Positions 17,851-25,744 of a stretch of DNA of 64,000 nt are shown here, one piece after another. The stretch comes from Nitrospira sp. CG24B (GTDB lineage: Bacteria; Nitrospirota; Nitrospiria; Nitrospirales; Nitrospiraceae): NCBI GenBank assembly GCA_002869845.2, contig NEWS02000001.1:1-64000 (forward strand). The letters are read 5' to 3'. A model generated the notes under the pieces. It saw only the letters and a list, made by a program, of their open reading frames with translations. It did not search any database and had not been told where the DNA came from. Each line of letters opens with the position of its first letter. Position 1 is the stretch's first letter. Made by a program: the position numbers and the translations under genes.

Positions 17851-18636
17851 TTATCCGGCCAAGAGCCCTTGATACCAATCAAGGAGAGACTGGCCAAAGA
17901 AGAGTGAGACCAGGGCACCACACACCAGAAACGGTCCGAAGGGAATATAGTCTTCGCGCTTGATCACCTGTGTGGCGATCAGGGTAAGCCCCACTAGCGA
18001 TCCCAGCAACGACCCTACCATGATCGTCATCAGGGCAGGCTTCCATCCCAGAAACGCACCTATCATCGCCAGAAGCTTGATGTCCCCTCCCCCCATCCCC
18101 TCTTTCCCAAAGAGATAGGGGCTGGCCCACGCTAGAAGCCACAAGATTCCTCCTCCGACGAGAACTCCCAACATGCTATCCAGGAAGCCAAGGGGTAGAA
18201 CGGTCGCGGCACAGATGAGGCCCACAATGATCCCAGGAAAGGTTACGGCATTGGGGATGATCTTATGAGAAAGATCCGTCCCAGCTACCACAAGGAGGGC
18301 TGAATAGAGCAGGCCGTACACCGCTGTAGCCCAACTTGGGCCGAAGAACCAGAAGAGCCCTACATAACCTAAGCCATTCAGGATCTCGACCATGGGATAG
18401 CGAAAAGGAATGCGCACGCCACAATGCCTGCACTGTCCAGCCAACACCACGTAACTGAAGATGGGAATGTTATCGTACCAGGCAATGGGATGGGTACATC
18501 TTGGACAATGAGAGCCGGGCCACGCGATCGATTCCAGCCGTGGTAACCGGTAGATACAAACGTTGAGAAAACTGCCGATGAGGGCGCCAAAAAGTCCGGC
18601 AATCAGGAGCGGGAACTGGATTGGTCCATCATGCAT
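17851..18636 (-). CDS. pilD: Prepilin peptidase / N-methyltransferase PilD
   Basis: A 261-residue polytopic inner-membrane aspartic protease that removes prepilin leaders and methylates the new N terminus. The N-terminal cytoplasmic loop has two CxxC pairs (Cys44/Cys47 and Cys69/Cys72). The catalytic aspartates are in GTDLSHKIIPN (Asp121) and GMGGGDIKL (Asp185). About seven or eight hydrophobic segments are visible. It is on the same strand and directly upstream of the first minor-pilin set, so all eight prepilin-like substrates in the window lie within 15 kb. The ATG at 18636 fits the family N terminus. Confidence 0.95.
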   Translation of the reverse strand: MHDGPIQFPLLIAGLFGALIGSFLNVCIYRLPRLESIAWPGSHCPRCTHPIAWYDNIPIFSYVVLAGQCRHCGVRIPFRYPMVEILNGLGYVGLFWFFGPSWATAVYGLLYSALLVVAGTDLSHKIIPNAVTFPGIIVGLICAATVLPLGFLDSMLGVLVGGGILWLLAWASPYLFGKEGMGGGDIKLLAMIGAFLGWKPALMTIMVGSLLGSLVGLTLIATQVIKREDYIPFGPFLVCGALVSLFFGQSLLDWYQGLLAG

Positions 18637-18784
18637 AATTGCCCAGAGTTCTTTCCCTACTCAGCAACCCTACTAGGGCCGAAGTGCCTTTCTTTACATT
18701 CGTGAAGGATCGTTCCATAATAGCTTTGTTCGATTATGAGTATACCTGAAGCATAGACCTACGTAGTATGGAGAACTAACCATT

Positions 18785-19063
18785 ATGGCGAAGGCAACTG
18801 GAAAGCCACGGCCTCGGAAATCTCTTGCCAATCTTGAACCTCCTGTGCGCACAAAGCGGCCTGAGTCGCTCACGTCACGCGAACAGCAAATTCTGGAATT
18901 GATCTGGGCGGGATTTAAGAACAAGGAAATCGGGCAACGGTTGAAGATCAGCGTCAAAACCGTTGAAGCCCACCGCGCCAATATGATGAAAAAAATGCGC
19001 GTGTCGAATACGGCTCAACTGCTGAAGATGGCCATCCAGGGTGGGGCACTCAAGATCCGCTAG
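18785..19063 (+). CDS. Stand-alone LuxR/GerE-type helix-turn-helix protein
   Basis: A 92-residue protein that is only a NarL/LuxR-type DNA-binding domain: LTSREQQILELIWAGFKNKEIGQRL, then KISVKTVEAHRANMMKKMRV. The recognition-helix core and the TVEAHR motif are fully conserved. There is no receiver or sensor domain; the first 28 residues are a basic, Pro-rich tail. Such orphan domains may be controlled by expression level or by a partner. It diverges from pilD (about 150 bases apart) and its 3' end overlaps the opposing rlmB-type gene by 14 bases. The target genes are unknown; the neighbouring pilus operon is an obvious candidate but unproven. Confidence 0.85.
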   Translation: MAKATGKPRPRKSLANLEPPVRTKRPESLTSREQQILELIWAGFKNKEIGQRLKISVKTVEAHRANMMKKMRVSNTAQLLKMAIQGGALKIR

Positions 19064-19838
19064 CGTCAGGCCGGTTCTGGGTTGCTCGGCGTTGACGAAC
19101 CGCTTCGAAGAGAACGATGGCTGCCGCAGCGGACACGTTCAACGATTCGACCTGGCCACTCAGAGGAATGCGGACGCATTCATCGCAATGTTGCAAAACG
19201 CCAGGTCGGATTCCCGTTCCTTCTCCTCCCAGGACGAGCCCAACCGGTCCTCGGAGATCGACATCCGTAAATATCTTGCTCGCCGATGGGATGACCCCGT
19301 AGATCCACACTCCAGCCGCCTTCAACGACTCAATCGATCTGCTGATATTGGTCACGCGCGCAACGGGAATGTGATCGATCGCTCCGGCCGAAGCTTTTGC
19401 CACCACTGAAGTCAGTCCGGCAGCCCGGCGTTCGGGAATAAACACTCCGTGGGCACCAGCACCCTCTGCCGTCCGAAGCACGGCGCCGAGGTTGTGTGGA
19501 TCTTCGACTCCATCCAGGATCACCAAGAGCGGCGGCTCGTTCCGTTGTGCGGCGCGAGCCAGAATCGATTCTTCCGTTTGATAGGATTTTGCGGCGGCAA
19601 AGGCCACGACGCCTTGGTGCTTGCCGTTAGGAACAAGACGATCGAACGAAGCGAGGGGCTGAACATGAATGGGAACACGCTGAGATCGAGCTAGCTGGAC
19701 CACATCAGTGAACTGTTTGTCGGTTCGAAGAACCAACAGACGTTGTAATGGCCTGTTTCCGGCTTTCAGCGCTTCGCGTACGGCATGGAGGCCGTAGAGA
19801 ATTTCCTGCGCCTCAGCGCTTCCATCGGGTTGTGCCAT
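19050..19838 (-). CDS. rlmB: TrmH-family 2'-O-methyltransferase, RlmB-like
   Basis: A SPOUT methyltransferase of 262 residues, of the group that methylates G2251 of 23S rRNA. An N-terminal substrate-binding domain (EILYGLHAVREAL, HQGVVAFAA) is followed by the SPOUT knot with the three family motifs: LDGVEDPHNLGAVLRTAEGAG, LVLGGEGTGIRP, and VRIPLSGQVESLNVSAAAAIVL. The ATG at 19838 has GAGGACAAGCCTG upstream and overlaps the cysS stop by 26 bases, the common bacterial cysS-rlmB arrangement. The longer frame to 19874 would overlap cysS further. Exact target specificity (RlmB or a related TrmH-like enzyme) cannot be settled from sequence alone. Confidence 0.88.
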   Translation of the reverse strand: MAQPDGSAEAQEILYGLHAVREALKAGNRPLQRLLVLRTDKQFTDVVQLARSQRVPIHVQPLASFDRLVPNGKHQGVVAFAAAKSYQTEESILARAAQRNEPPLLVILDGVEDPHNLGAVLRTAEGAGAHGVFIPERRAAGLTSVVAKASAGAIDHIPVARVTNISRSIESLKAAGVWIYGVIPSASKIFTDVDLRGPVGLVLGGEGTGIRPGVLQHCDECVRIPLSGQVESLNVSAAAAIVLFEAVRQRRATQNRPDASGS

Positions 19839-21291
19839 CAGGCTTGTCCTCAATGATGATGCCCTGCGAAGCAAGCGACTTCCTTATTTCATCTGCTCGC
19901 TGAAAGTCCTTTCTACGGCGGGATTCATTTCGCTCCCGTAACAGATCTTCGATCTCAGTATCAGCTAGTCCGGATGTCTTCACACTAATCGGCATGGCAT
20001 CGTCAGTTTCCTTGGCTTGACCAATTGGTACAACAAACGGCCCAAACTGCCACTTGCCCAACTGAAAGAGCCCAAAGTTTTCTCCAAGACTCCGAAACTC
20101 TTCCCTGACCCTTTTGCGTGCGGGCATGGATAAACCTTGACCGAGCAGCTTATTGACGTTGGCTTTCATGCCTTGTAAGGCGGCGACCGCTTCGGGTGTA
20201 TTCAGGTCGTCATCCATGGTTGATTGAAACGTCACCCGACACCGTTCGATCACTTCACGGAGTTTCTGATCGGCTGTGGCTCTTTCTTCCGGTTCGTCCA
20301 ACCGTTGAAAGAGATCGTAGAAGCCATTCAGCGCACTCTTTGCTTCTTTCAATGCTTGGTCTGAGAAATCGAGCGGTCCGTGATAATGGGTCGAAAGAAG
20401 AAAGTACCGCAAGATCTCTCCCGTCACATCCTCCGGCCATTCAGACTTCTCGAAAATCTCCCGAATCGTGAAGAAGTTCCCCAGCGACTTCGACATCTTT
20501 TCTTTGTTGATCTGGACAAACCCGTTGTGGACCCAATAGCGTGCGAATTCTTTTCCCGTAGATCCGCATGATTGGGCAATCTCGTTCTCATGATGCGGGA
20601 AGATGAGATCCATCCCACCGCCATGGATGTCGAAGGTTTCACCGAGGTGCCGGATCGACATGGCGGAGCACTCGATATGCCAGCCTGGCCGCCCTGGTCC
20701 CCATGGGCTTTCCCATGTCGGCTCACCTGGCTTACTGCTTTTCCATAGAGCGAAGTCCATCGCGTGGCGCTTCCGTTCATCCACGTCCACACGCGCACCG
20801 GCTTGCAAGTCCTCGAGTCGTCGTTTTGACAGCCGTCCGTACTCTGGATACTTGGAGACTTCAAAATACACATCCCCGTCCACCACGTACGCCAACCCCT
20901 TTTTGACCAATTGCTCCGTGAGGTGAATGATGTCGGCGATATGCTCCGTGGCCTTCGGCTCCTCCGTCGCAGCTTGGATGCCCAGCTTGCCCATATCCTC
21001 ATGGTAGGCCTGAATGTATTTGGCCGTCACGGCATCACACGAAACACCTTGTTCATGTGCCCGTTTGATGATCTTGTCATCGACATCGGTGAAGTTCTTC
21101 ACAAAGGTCACCGCATAGTTACTGTATTCCAAGTAACGCCGGAGCACGTCGAAAACCAGCGCACTCCGCGCATGGCCGATATGGCAGTAGTCATAGACAG
21201 TCACGCCGCACACATACATCCTCACCGTCTTGGGCGCGATCGGCTCAAACGGCTCCTTCTTTCCCGTCAGCGTATTGTAGATCTTGAGCAT
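19813..21291 (-). CDS. cysS: Cysteinyl-tRNA synthetase
   Basis: Class I aminoacyl-tRNA synthetase charging tRNA-Cys in the cytoplasm. The 492 residues include the zinc-site Cys in YVCGVTVYD, HIGH in CHIGHARS, the second zinc region (ECSAMSIRHLGETFDIHGGG, HHENE) and the KMSKSLGN loop. Length and order fit the family; the C terminus ends with the usual ADEIRKSLASQGI-type helix. It sits between dedA (11 bases after that stop) and the rlmB-type gene, which overlaps its 3' end, so it belongs to a surE-dedA-cysS-rlmB transcript. Confidence 0.98.
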   Translation of the reverse strand: MLKIYNTLTGKKEPFEPIAPKTVRMYVCGVTVYDYCHIGHARSALVFDVLRRYLEYSNYAVTFVKNFTDVDDKIIKRAHEQGVSCDAVTAKYIQAYHEDMGKLGIQAATEEPKATEHIADIIHLTEQLVKKGLAYVVDGDVYFEVSKYPEYGRLSKRRLEDLQAGARVDVDERKRHAMDFALWKSSKPGEPTWESPWGPGRPGWHIECSAMSIRHLGETFDIHGGGMDLIFPHHENEIAQSCGSTGKEFARYWVHNGFVQINKEKMSKSLGNFFTIREIFEKSEWPEDVTGEILRYFLLSTHYHGPLDFSDQALKEAKSALNGFYDLFQRLDEPEERATADQKLREVIERCRVTFQSTMDDDLNTPEAVAALQGMKANVNKLLGQGLSMPARKRVREEFRSLGENFGLFQLGKWQFGPFVVPIGQAKETDDAMPISVKTSGLADTEIEDLLRERNESRRRKDFQRADEIRKSLASQGIIIEDKPDGTTRWKR

Positions 21292-21302
21292 GTGAAGACC
21301 CG

Positions 21303-21938
21303 CTATGGAGTAGTCGAGTTACGCTTCGGCCAATGAGACCAGAGAAAATATCCGAGGGCAAGCGCCAGAAAAAGTCCGATGACAATGTCGAATTGATGAA
21401 AGTAATCCCGAAGATGTTCCCACTGCTCACCCATTTTTACACCGATATAGGCGAGGAGATAGCACCAGGGCAACGCCCCAACAAAGGTGAAGACGACGAA
21501 CCGTGGGAAATTCATCTTCGCAATGCCAGCCGGGAGCGAAATGAACGTCCGCACGACCGGGAGCATTCTGCCAAAAAAGACCGCCGCTTCACCATATTTT
21601 GCAAACCAGCGATCGGCCACATCTAGATCGTGGTGCGAAACCAGGAAATACGGTCCATAGCGCTCTGCAAACGGTCGTCCACCCCAGACCCCCGCGTAGT
21701 AGGCCACGATCGAACCGAGCACATTGCCGATCGCTCCGGCTAGTGTGACCCCGAGCATCGTAAACTGTCCGGTCGTGACTAGATAACCTGAAAACGGCAT
21801 GATGATTTCGCTCGGCAGTGGAATGCAGGCACTTTCAACGGCCATCGTGAAAAGGATCCCGCCATAGCCAAATCGTGAGATACAGGCGATGACAAACCGG
21901 CTCAACTCACCGATGATGGCTTCGATCAACCCTCCCAT
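21303..21938 (-). CDS. DedA/VTT-family membrane protein
   Basis: A 211-residue polytopic inner-membrane protein of the DedA family, which is linked to phospholipid scrambling, membrane energetics and drug resistance. VESACIPLPSEIIMPFSGYLV is the N-terminal re-entrant signature and GRMLPVVRTFISLPAGIAKMN contains the conserved Arg motif. Several hydrophobic helices follow, ending in a basic tail. The ATG at 21938 overlaps the surE stop (TGATG), and the longer frame simply reads through the surE 3' end. It lies between surE and cysS. No substrate can be named. Confidence 0.92.
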   Translation of the reverse strand: MGGLIEAIIGELSRFVIACISRFGYGGILFTMAVESACIPLPSEIIMPFSGYLVTTGQFTMLGVTLAGAIGNVLGSIVAYYAGVWGGRPFAERYGPYFLVSHHDLDVADRWFAKYGEAAVFFGRMLPVVRTFISLPAGIAKMNFPRFVVFTFVGALPWCYLLAYIGVKMGEQWEHLRDYFHQFDIVIGLFLALALGYFLWSHWPKRNSTTP

Positions 21939-22756
21939 CACACCTCTCGTTTCCCAGTACGGTTCGATCTGCGAACAAGCGATTGAGATTTCTTGATCCC
22001 CCGATTCATGATCGGCTCCCACGCGCGGAAATGATCCAGTACGCCGTGGTGAGTACTATCCAGGCGGATCGGCGTGATGGAGACAAACCCTTCTTCGATC
22101 GCCTCGTGGTCAGCATCCTTACTACGACTCCACGAGACCCGCTGACCTGCAATCCAGTAATATTTGCGTCCGTGCGGATCAAGTTTTTCAATGATGGGAT
22201 TATCAAACCGCCTTCGGCTGAGACAGGTGACCCGCACGCCTCTCATGCCTCCTCGCGGGCGATCTGGGATATTCACGTTCAGAAGCGTCTCCTCGGGCAG
22301 ACCATGAGCAAGCACAAGACGCGCGACACGTGCCGCATAGATCGCGCCAATTTCAAATCGAAATGTCTCCTGCCCTTCTTGCGACACGGCTACGGACGGG
22401 ATGCCAAGGATGGTTCCTTCCATCGCCGCCGACACGGTCCCTGAGTACAGCACATCATCGCCGAGGTTGACCCCTTTATTAATACCGGAGACGACAATGG
22501 CGGGCGGTTTCGGCATGACTTTCAGTATCGCAAGGTTCACGCAATCCACCGGGGTCCCATTCACGGCATACGTGCGTGGACTCAGTTGGTGCAGACGTAA
22601 TGGTTTATGCAATGTCACAGCGTGAGCGACGGCCGTGCGTTCCCGATCTGGAGCAACAATCCAAACTTCACCGATCGCAGCAAGCACCTTTGCCAAAGCT
22701 GCGATCCCTGGCGATTGGATACCATCATCATTGGTGACGAGGATGCGCATGGTCAT
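21938..22756 (-). CDS. surE: 5'/3'-nucleotidase SurE
   Basis: Metal-dependent nucleotidase that removes phosphate from nucleoside monophosphates and is tied to stress survival. The N-terminal [12 protein letters not shown] contains the paired aspartates of the metal site; [29 protein letters not shown] and [26 protein letters not shown] are further family signatures. The 272-residue length is normal. The gene starts after the tRNA-Pro terminator, so it should have its own promoter in the short gap, and it leads the dedA-cysS-rlmB group by direct overlap. Confidence 0.96.
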   Translation of the reverse strand: MTMRILVTNDDGIQSPGIAALAKVLAAIGEVWIVAPDRERTAVAHAVTLHKPLRLHQLSPRTYAVNGTPVDCVNLAILKVMPKPPAIVVSGINKGVNLGDDVLYSGTVSAAMEGTILGIPSVAVSQEGQETFRFEIGAIYAARVARLVLAHGLPEETLLNVNIPDRPRGGMRGVRVTCLSRRRFDNPIIEKLDPHGRKYYWIAGQRVSWSRSKDADHEAIEEGFVSITPIRLDSTHHGVLDHFRAWEPIMNRGIKKSQSLVRRSNRTGKREV

Positions 22757-22764
22757 ACTTCAAC

Positions 22765-22788
22765 AAAAAGAGCTGCCCGAGGCAGCTC
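22765..22788 (-). terminator. Intrinsic terminator after tRNA-Pro
   Basis: Read on the minus strand, GAGCTGCC-TCG-GGCAGCTC forms a perfect 8-bp stem followed by TTTTTGTTG. It lies about 70 bases beyond the CCA end of the tRNA and just before surE, so it should end the ihfA-merR-tRNA transcript and separate it from surE. Confidence 0.85.
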
Positions 22789-22857
22789 CGATATCCGAAC
22801 CGAGCATTCGGCGAGACTCCGCAACTCCCAATGCTCTTCAAACTGCACAAGGGAAAC

Positions 22858-22934
22858 TGGTCGGGGCGGCGGGATTTGAACCCACGACCACTCGCACCCC
22901 AAGCGAGTGCGCTACCGGGCTGCGCTACGCCCCG
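22858..22934 (-). tRNA. tRNA-Pro(GGG)
   Basis: A full cloverleaf on the minus strand: acceptor CGGGGCG paired with CGCCCCG, anticodon stem CTCGC/GCGAG with loop TTGGGGT (anticodon GGG), T arm GTGGG-TTCAAAT-CCCGC, discriminator A and an encoded CCA (22858-22860). It reads CCC codons. The order ihfA - merR-like - tRNA-Pro is a known conserved neighbourhood. A TATAAA at 22940-22945 lies just upstream, so the tRNA may also have its own start. Confidence 0.96.
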
Positions 22935-22939
22935 ACACG

Positions 22940-22945
22940 TTTATA
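22940..22945 (-). promoter_or_regulatory. Possible -10 element of a tRNA-Pro promoter
   Basis: TATAAA on the minus strand ends five bases before the mature tRNA 5' end. A -35 match at the proper distance (GTTAAG, 17 bases upstream) is poor. If used, transcription would begin at or within a base or two of the mature 5' end. Confidence 0.35.
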
Positions 22946-23008
22946 ACTCCTGACGTCCCCATCTTAACCGATGATCAGGGAATGGTCTTCAGCAAACCTA
23001 CCCTTTTC

Positions 23009-23359
23009 TCAGGATGAATGCGAGTCGATAATTTTGAGAATAACCTGGAGATCCCCTCTCAACTTTTTAGCGATCTCTCTTGGACGCAGCCTGCGCGACG
23101 CAGCACGCCCACGGCGTACCCAGTATCGCTTCACACCATCGAGGGTATGTCCCTCCTCATACAGCATCCGCTTGATTTCCAGCACGGTTTCAACATCTCG
23201 TTGCACATAGAGGCGTTGATTTCCTCGACTCTTTTTTGGCTTCAGAAACGTAAACTGAGATTCCCAGAAACGGAGCACATACGCGGGAAGTTTCGTCAAC
23301 TGACTCACTTCTCCGATTTTATAGAAAACCTTGCTCCCCAGCCTGGGTTCAGTTCCCAT
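23009..23359 (-). CDS. MerR-family transcriptional regulator
   Basis: A 116-residue protein with a MerR winged helix: YKIGEVSQLTKLPAYVLRFWESQF, then the wing GNQRLYVQRDVETVLEIKRML and YEEGHTLDGVKRYW. It lacks a long coiled coil and any cysteine-based effector site. This type is regularly found after ihfA, between it and tRNA-Pro, and its function is unknown. The ATG at 23359 has GAGG eight bases upstream; a GTG at 23371 is the only longer start. A palindromic repeat of about 126 bases separates it from ihfA. Confidence 0.9.
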   Translation of the reverse strand: MGTEPRLGSKVFYKIGEVSQLTKLPAYVLRFWESQFTFLKPKKSRGNQRLYVQRDVETVLEIKRMLYEEGHTLDGVKRYWVRRGRAASRRLRPREIAKKLRGDLQVILKIIDSHSS

Positions 23360-23438
23360 GACCGGCCTCACGGTGCGCCTTGTATTGGATTGACGGAGCC
23401 GAGCTGGTTGTTGTGTTGACCTGTCTGCTTTGTTTACG

Positions 23439-23564
23439 CAGGATGATCAAAAAGACCGCCCGCAAGGCCGCAGCGAGCGAGAAGCCGAATCGTACCATAT
23501 GCCGTACGATGGGGCTTTGACCAATGCGAGAACGACGCGGGTGGTTGCTTTCAGCATCCTGCTA
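23439..23564 (-). repeat. Dispersed palindromic intergenic repeat, copy A
   Basis: The 126-base element begins, on the minus strand, with TAGCAGGATGCTGAAA and ends CTTTTTGATCATCCTG, so its ends are inverted repeats (CAGGATG/CATCCTG). Internal blocks CGTCGTTCTCGC and GCTGCGGCCTTGC are shared with copy B at 57051-57244. The first three bases of the element are the TAG stop codon of ihfA. It fills most of the gap between ihfA and the merR-like gene. There is no coding potential, so it is a MITE- or REP-like element. Confidence 0.75.
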
Positions 23565-23837
23565 TGAATTGACGTACTTTTTGAATACCTGGCTTGGTCG
23601 AAACGTCACGACTCGACGGGGGGTAATTCCGATTTCTTCTCCGGTTCGAGGATTGCGCCCCTTTCGGGCTCCCTTGCTACGGACAACAAAATTTCCAAAC
23701 CCCGCGATTTTGACCGATTCTCCCTTCTGCAAGACAGCCTTCAACATGTTCAGGACAAACTCAACGATATCAGCGGCTTCATTTTTTGAAATGCCGACTT
23801 GCTTGAAAATCTCGTCAGCGATATCCGCCTTTCTCAT
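23562..23837 (-). CDS. ihfA: Integration host factor subunit alpha / HU-family protein
   Basis: A 91-residue DNA-bending protein. MRKADIADEIF begins the family helix; GFGNFVVRSKGARKGRNPRTGEEIGI is the conserved beta-arm signature with the intercalating Pro in RNPRTGE. The genomic context (merR-like gene and tRNA-Pro downstream) favours the IhfA branch over HU. pheST, the usual upstream neighbour in Proteobacteria, is absent. A good promoter lies 80-108 bases upstream of the start. The TAG stop is supplied by the end of a palindromic repeat. Confidence 0.93.
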   Translation of the reverse strand: MRKADIADEIFKQVGISKNEAADIVEFVLNMLKAVLQKGESVKIAGFGNFVVRSKGARKGRNPRTGEEIGITPRRVVTFRPSQVFKKYVNS

Positions 23838-23916
23838 ACCACCCCCCTACGTGACCACTGCAACTCGCCGCGAGTCTGTCTGATCGACTTCTTTCGCAAA
23901 GCGATGAGTTTTGCTT

Positions 23917-23945
23917 AAGTTACGTGAGGTTATGAAACCTGTCAA
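23917..23945 (-). promoter_or_regulatory. Sigma-70 type promoter for ihfA, with a dyad in the spacer
   Basis: On the minus strand TTGACA (23945-23940), a 17-base spacer and TAACTT (23922-23917) make a near-consensus promoter about 80 bases before ihfA. The spacer contains GGTT-TCAT-AACC, a small inverted repeat that could be an operator. Confidence 0.7.
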
Positions 23946-23977
23946 GAATAAATTTGGCTCATGCTTATGAAAAGGCT

Positions 23978-25627
23978 CTAGTTCTTCGCGAGAAGTTTGT
24001 ATTCGATACTATCAACGAGAGCCTGCCACGTCGCCTCGATGATGTTTTCCGAGACCCCGACTGTCCCCCACTTATCCTTATGGTCACCGGATTCGATCAA
24101 GACACGCACCTTTGACTCGGTTCCTCGATTAGCCGCCAAGACGCGCACCTTATAGTCAAGAAGCTTCACTTCTTGAAGCTGAGGATAGAATTGTTCCAAC
24201 GACTTTCTCAGCGCATGGTCAAGTGCATTGACTGGTCCAGCCCCGACAGCCGCCGTATGTTCGACCACATCGCCGACTTTGACCATCACCGTGGCTTCGG
24301 AAAGAGTCGTTCCATCCTCCTGCTTCTTTTCAACAATCACACGAAATCCGAGTAATTGAAACGAGGGCCTATGACTCCCCATGGCCTTTCGCATCAATAA
24401 TTCGAACGATCCTTCGGCGCCTTCGAATTGATAGCCCTGACTCTCTCGGTCCTTCAATGTATGGATGAGCTCGTCGACCTTGGCGTGGTTCTTTGCAAGC
24501 GTGATCCCGTACGCTTCAATTTTATCGAGAAGCCCGCTCCGTCCTCCGTAGTCGGAGATCAGCATCCGTTGTCGATTCCCGACTCGGGCCGGATCGACAT
24601 GTTCATAGGTCGCCGGATTCTTCAGCACGGCATGAATATGCACGCCCCCTTTGTGCGCAAACGCGGAATCGCCGACATAGGGTTGATGCTTATTCGGCAT
24701 CAGATTCGCGATCTCCGTGACAAACCCTGACACATCCTTGAGATGGCTCAATCGATCGGTCAAGGCTGGACGCTTCATCTTCAGTTCTAAATTCGGGATG
24801 ATCGAACAGAGGTTGGCATTCCCACACCGCTCTCCGATTCCATTGATCGTCCCCTGGACCTGCCGGATGCCCAATTCGATCGCCACAAGGGAGTTGGCCA
24901 CAGCCATTTCACAGTCGTTATGCGCATGGATACCGAGCGGCACCCGACACTCGCGTTGAACCACGCCGCAGATCTCACGAACTTCCCACGGCATGGCCCC
25001 CCCGTTGGTATCGCAGAGGATGACCCGTTCGGCTCCAGCCTCCACCGCTTTTCTGATGGTGGCAAGCGCATAATCAGGATTAGTTTTGTATCCGTCGAAG
25101 AAATGCTCCGCATCGTAGAACACCCGCCGTCCTTTTCCGTGAAGATACGCGATGGAATCGGCGATCAACGCTAAGTTCTTGCTCAACGAAATGCCAAGCG
25201 CATCGGTCACGTGCAGCGACCAGGTTTTCCCGAAGAGGGTGATGGTTTTGGTCTCGGCGGCGAGTAAGGCCTGGAGATTGGGGTCTTTGCGAACAGTATT
25301 ACTGGCCTTTCTGGTCGATCCAAACGCGATGACGTCGGCATGCTTCAGCGGAATCGTCTTGATCATCCGGAAGAATTCAATGTCTTTGGGATTCGCTCCT
25401 GGCCAACCGCCTTCAATAAAATGAACCCCCAGATCATCCAACTTTTGCGCAATGCGGACTTTATCTTCGGCAGAGAAACTGACGTCCTCCGCCTGAGCGC
25501 CGTCGCGCAAGGTAGTGTCGTAAATTTCCAACGCTGCAGCCCGATCGGGAGGCGGTTTCACGATAGGACGTGCGCGCTGCTCATGGGCGACGCGGGGAGA
25601 GCGAGGCTGTGTGGTTTTGCGGACCAT
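23978..25627 (-). CDS. cimA: (R)-citramalate synthase
   Basis: Condenses pyruvate with acetyl-CoA to citramalate, the first step of the threonine-independent route to 2-oxobutyrate and isoleucine. The 549 residues show an HMGL-like TIM barrel with YDTTLRDGAQ (substrate/metal site), the HAHND metal-ligand motif and GTINGIGERCGNANL, followed by a LeuA-type regulatory C-terminal domain. The FIEGGWPGANPKD segment and the spacing favour CimA over LeuA. An N-terminal tail of about 30 basic residues precedes the barrel, so the true start could be internal. It is followed, 118 bases upstream on the minus strand, by lysC of the threonine group; LeuCD, needed for the next step, is at 54.6 kb. Confidence 0.92.
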   Translation of the reverse strand: MVRKTTQPRSPRVAHEQRARPIVKPPPDRAAALEIYDTTLRDGAQAEDVSFSAEDKVRIAQKLDDLGVHFIEGGWPGANPKDIEFFRMIKTIPLKHADVIAFGSTRKASNTVRKDPNLQALLAAETKTITLFGKTWSLHVTDALGISLSKNLALIADSIAYLHGKGRRVFYDAEHFFDGYKTNPDYALATIRKAVEAGAERVILCDTNGGAMPWEVREICGVVQRECRVPLGIHAHNDCEMAVANSLVAIELGIRQVQGTINGIGERCGNANLCSIIPNLELKMKRPALTDRLSHLKDVSGFVTEIANLMPNKHQPYVGDSAFAHKGGVHIHAVLKNPATYEHVDPARVGNRQRMLISDYGGRSGLLDKIEAYGITLAKNHAKVDELIHTLKDRESQGYQFEGAEGSFELLMRKAMGSHRPSFQLLGFRVIVEKKQEDGTTLSEATVMVKVGDVVEHTAAVGAGPVNALDHALRKSLEQFYPQLQEVKLLDYKVRVLAANRGTESKVRVLIESGDHKDKWGTVGVSENIIEATWQALVDSIEYKLLAKN

Positions 25628-25744
25628 GGGGGAAGAGGGTACCAGGAGCGAGGTCGTGATGTCGAGACATCACGGGTATGAGTTGTTTCTTGTCGCTCAC
25701 CTAATGAAAGCCGTACAAGCCAATGCGCCATAGCTACATATGAA

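Noticed and set aside
23400..23900. pheS/pheT next to ihfA
   Set aside because: The usual neighbours in Proteobacteria were looked for and are not in this window.
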